Of a stretch of 32,337 nt of DNA, positions 30,841 through 32,337 are shown one piece after another. The position numbers and the translations under genes are program-made. The DNA comes from Stagnimonas sp. Its GTDB lineage: Bacteria; Pseudomonadota; Gammaproteobacteria; Nevskiales; Nevskiaceae. The notes beneath the pieces are model-generated. The model saw only the letters and a list, made by a program, of their open reading frames with translations, did no database searches and was not told the origin of the DNA. Location of the stretch: assembly GCA_030652575.1 (NCBI GenBank), contig JAUSQI010000050.1:1-32337 (forward strand). Reading direction: 5' to 3'. Every line of letters starts with the position of its first letter. Position 1 is the stretch's first letter.

Positions 30841-32337
<1,497 letters not shown>

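Overview
The window is GC-rich Gram-negative DNA, shown by outer-membrane efflux, TonB-receptor, periplasmic multicopper oxidase and CopB-type genes. It most likely comes from a gamma- or betaproteobacterium, but the genus cannot be named from sequence alone. The content is that of a metal-resistance island: mainly copper functions, a small mer locus, and RND efflux pieces cut off by both window ends.

Region 1 (1-5653, + strand) is a tight copper-handling run. It holds the 3' part of a TolC/CusC-type outer-membrane factor with a Met/His-repeat tail, a small exported Met/His-rich protein, a Tat-exported multicopper oxidase, a membrane-anchored cytochrome c fused to an NTF2-like domain, a rhodanese and a DUF411 protein. 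Several of these carry variants of the same short peptide, GMDHSxHDM or MDHSKM.

Region 2 (5708-14700, + strand) continues on the same strand after 54 bp. It is a single 2787-residue hybrid NRPS-PKS (A-PCP / KS-AT-ACP / C-A-PCP, with no reductive domain and no thioesterase) overlapping an orphan 209-residue gene. Its position between copper genes on both sides makes a metal-binding or metal-responsive small molecule the leading hypothesis. This is the most unusual part of the window.

Region 3 (14750-18819) has two converging MerR-type genes, a Cu(I)-type P1B ATPase (copA) and an AraC-type regulator. The + strand MerR has lost its effector-binding C-terminus and reads into the antisense of the other MerR. 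Two almost identical MerR-type operators precede the truncated merR and copA.

Region 4 (18806-21261, - strand) encodes a Cys-rich Csp-type copper storage protein, a DUF305 protein, two small membrane proteins and a YheT-type hydrolase. Region 5 (21474-26929) has two membrane fatty-acid-hydroxylase/sterol-desaturase paralogs, a second AraC regulator paralogous to the first, a copB remnant, and a TonB-dependent receptor with a Fur-box-like site and a clear terminator.

Region 6 (26931-28581) is a mer locus, merR / merT-merP-small Cys-rich protein, with a textbook MerR promoter but no merA, followed by a truncated VOC-family gene. Region 7 (28628-32337, - strand) holds the C-terminal part of a CusA/CzcA-type RND pump, a zinc-ribbon protein, a phosphodiesterase-like lipoprotein and a degenerate DUF411 homolog.

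Inferred working of the island: RND/TolC export, CopA cytosolic export, periplasmic oxidation and sequestration, cytosolic storage by Csp, and possibly a secreted peptide-polyketide. No tRNA, rRNA, CRISPR array or intact transposase was recognised.
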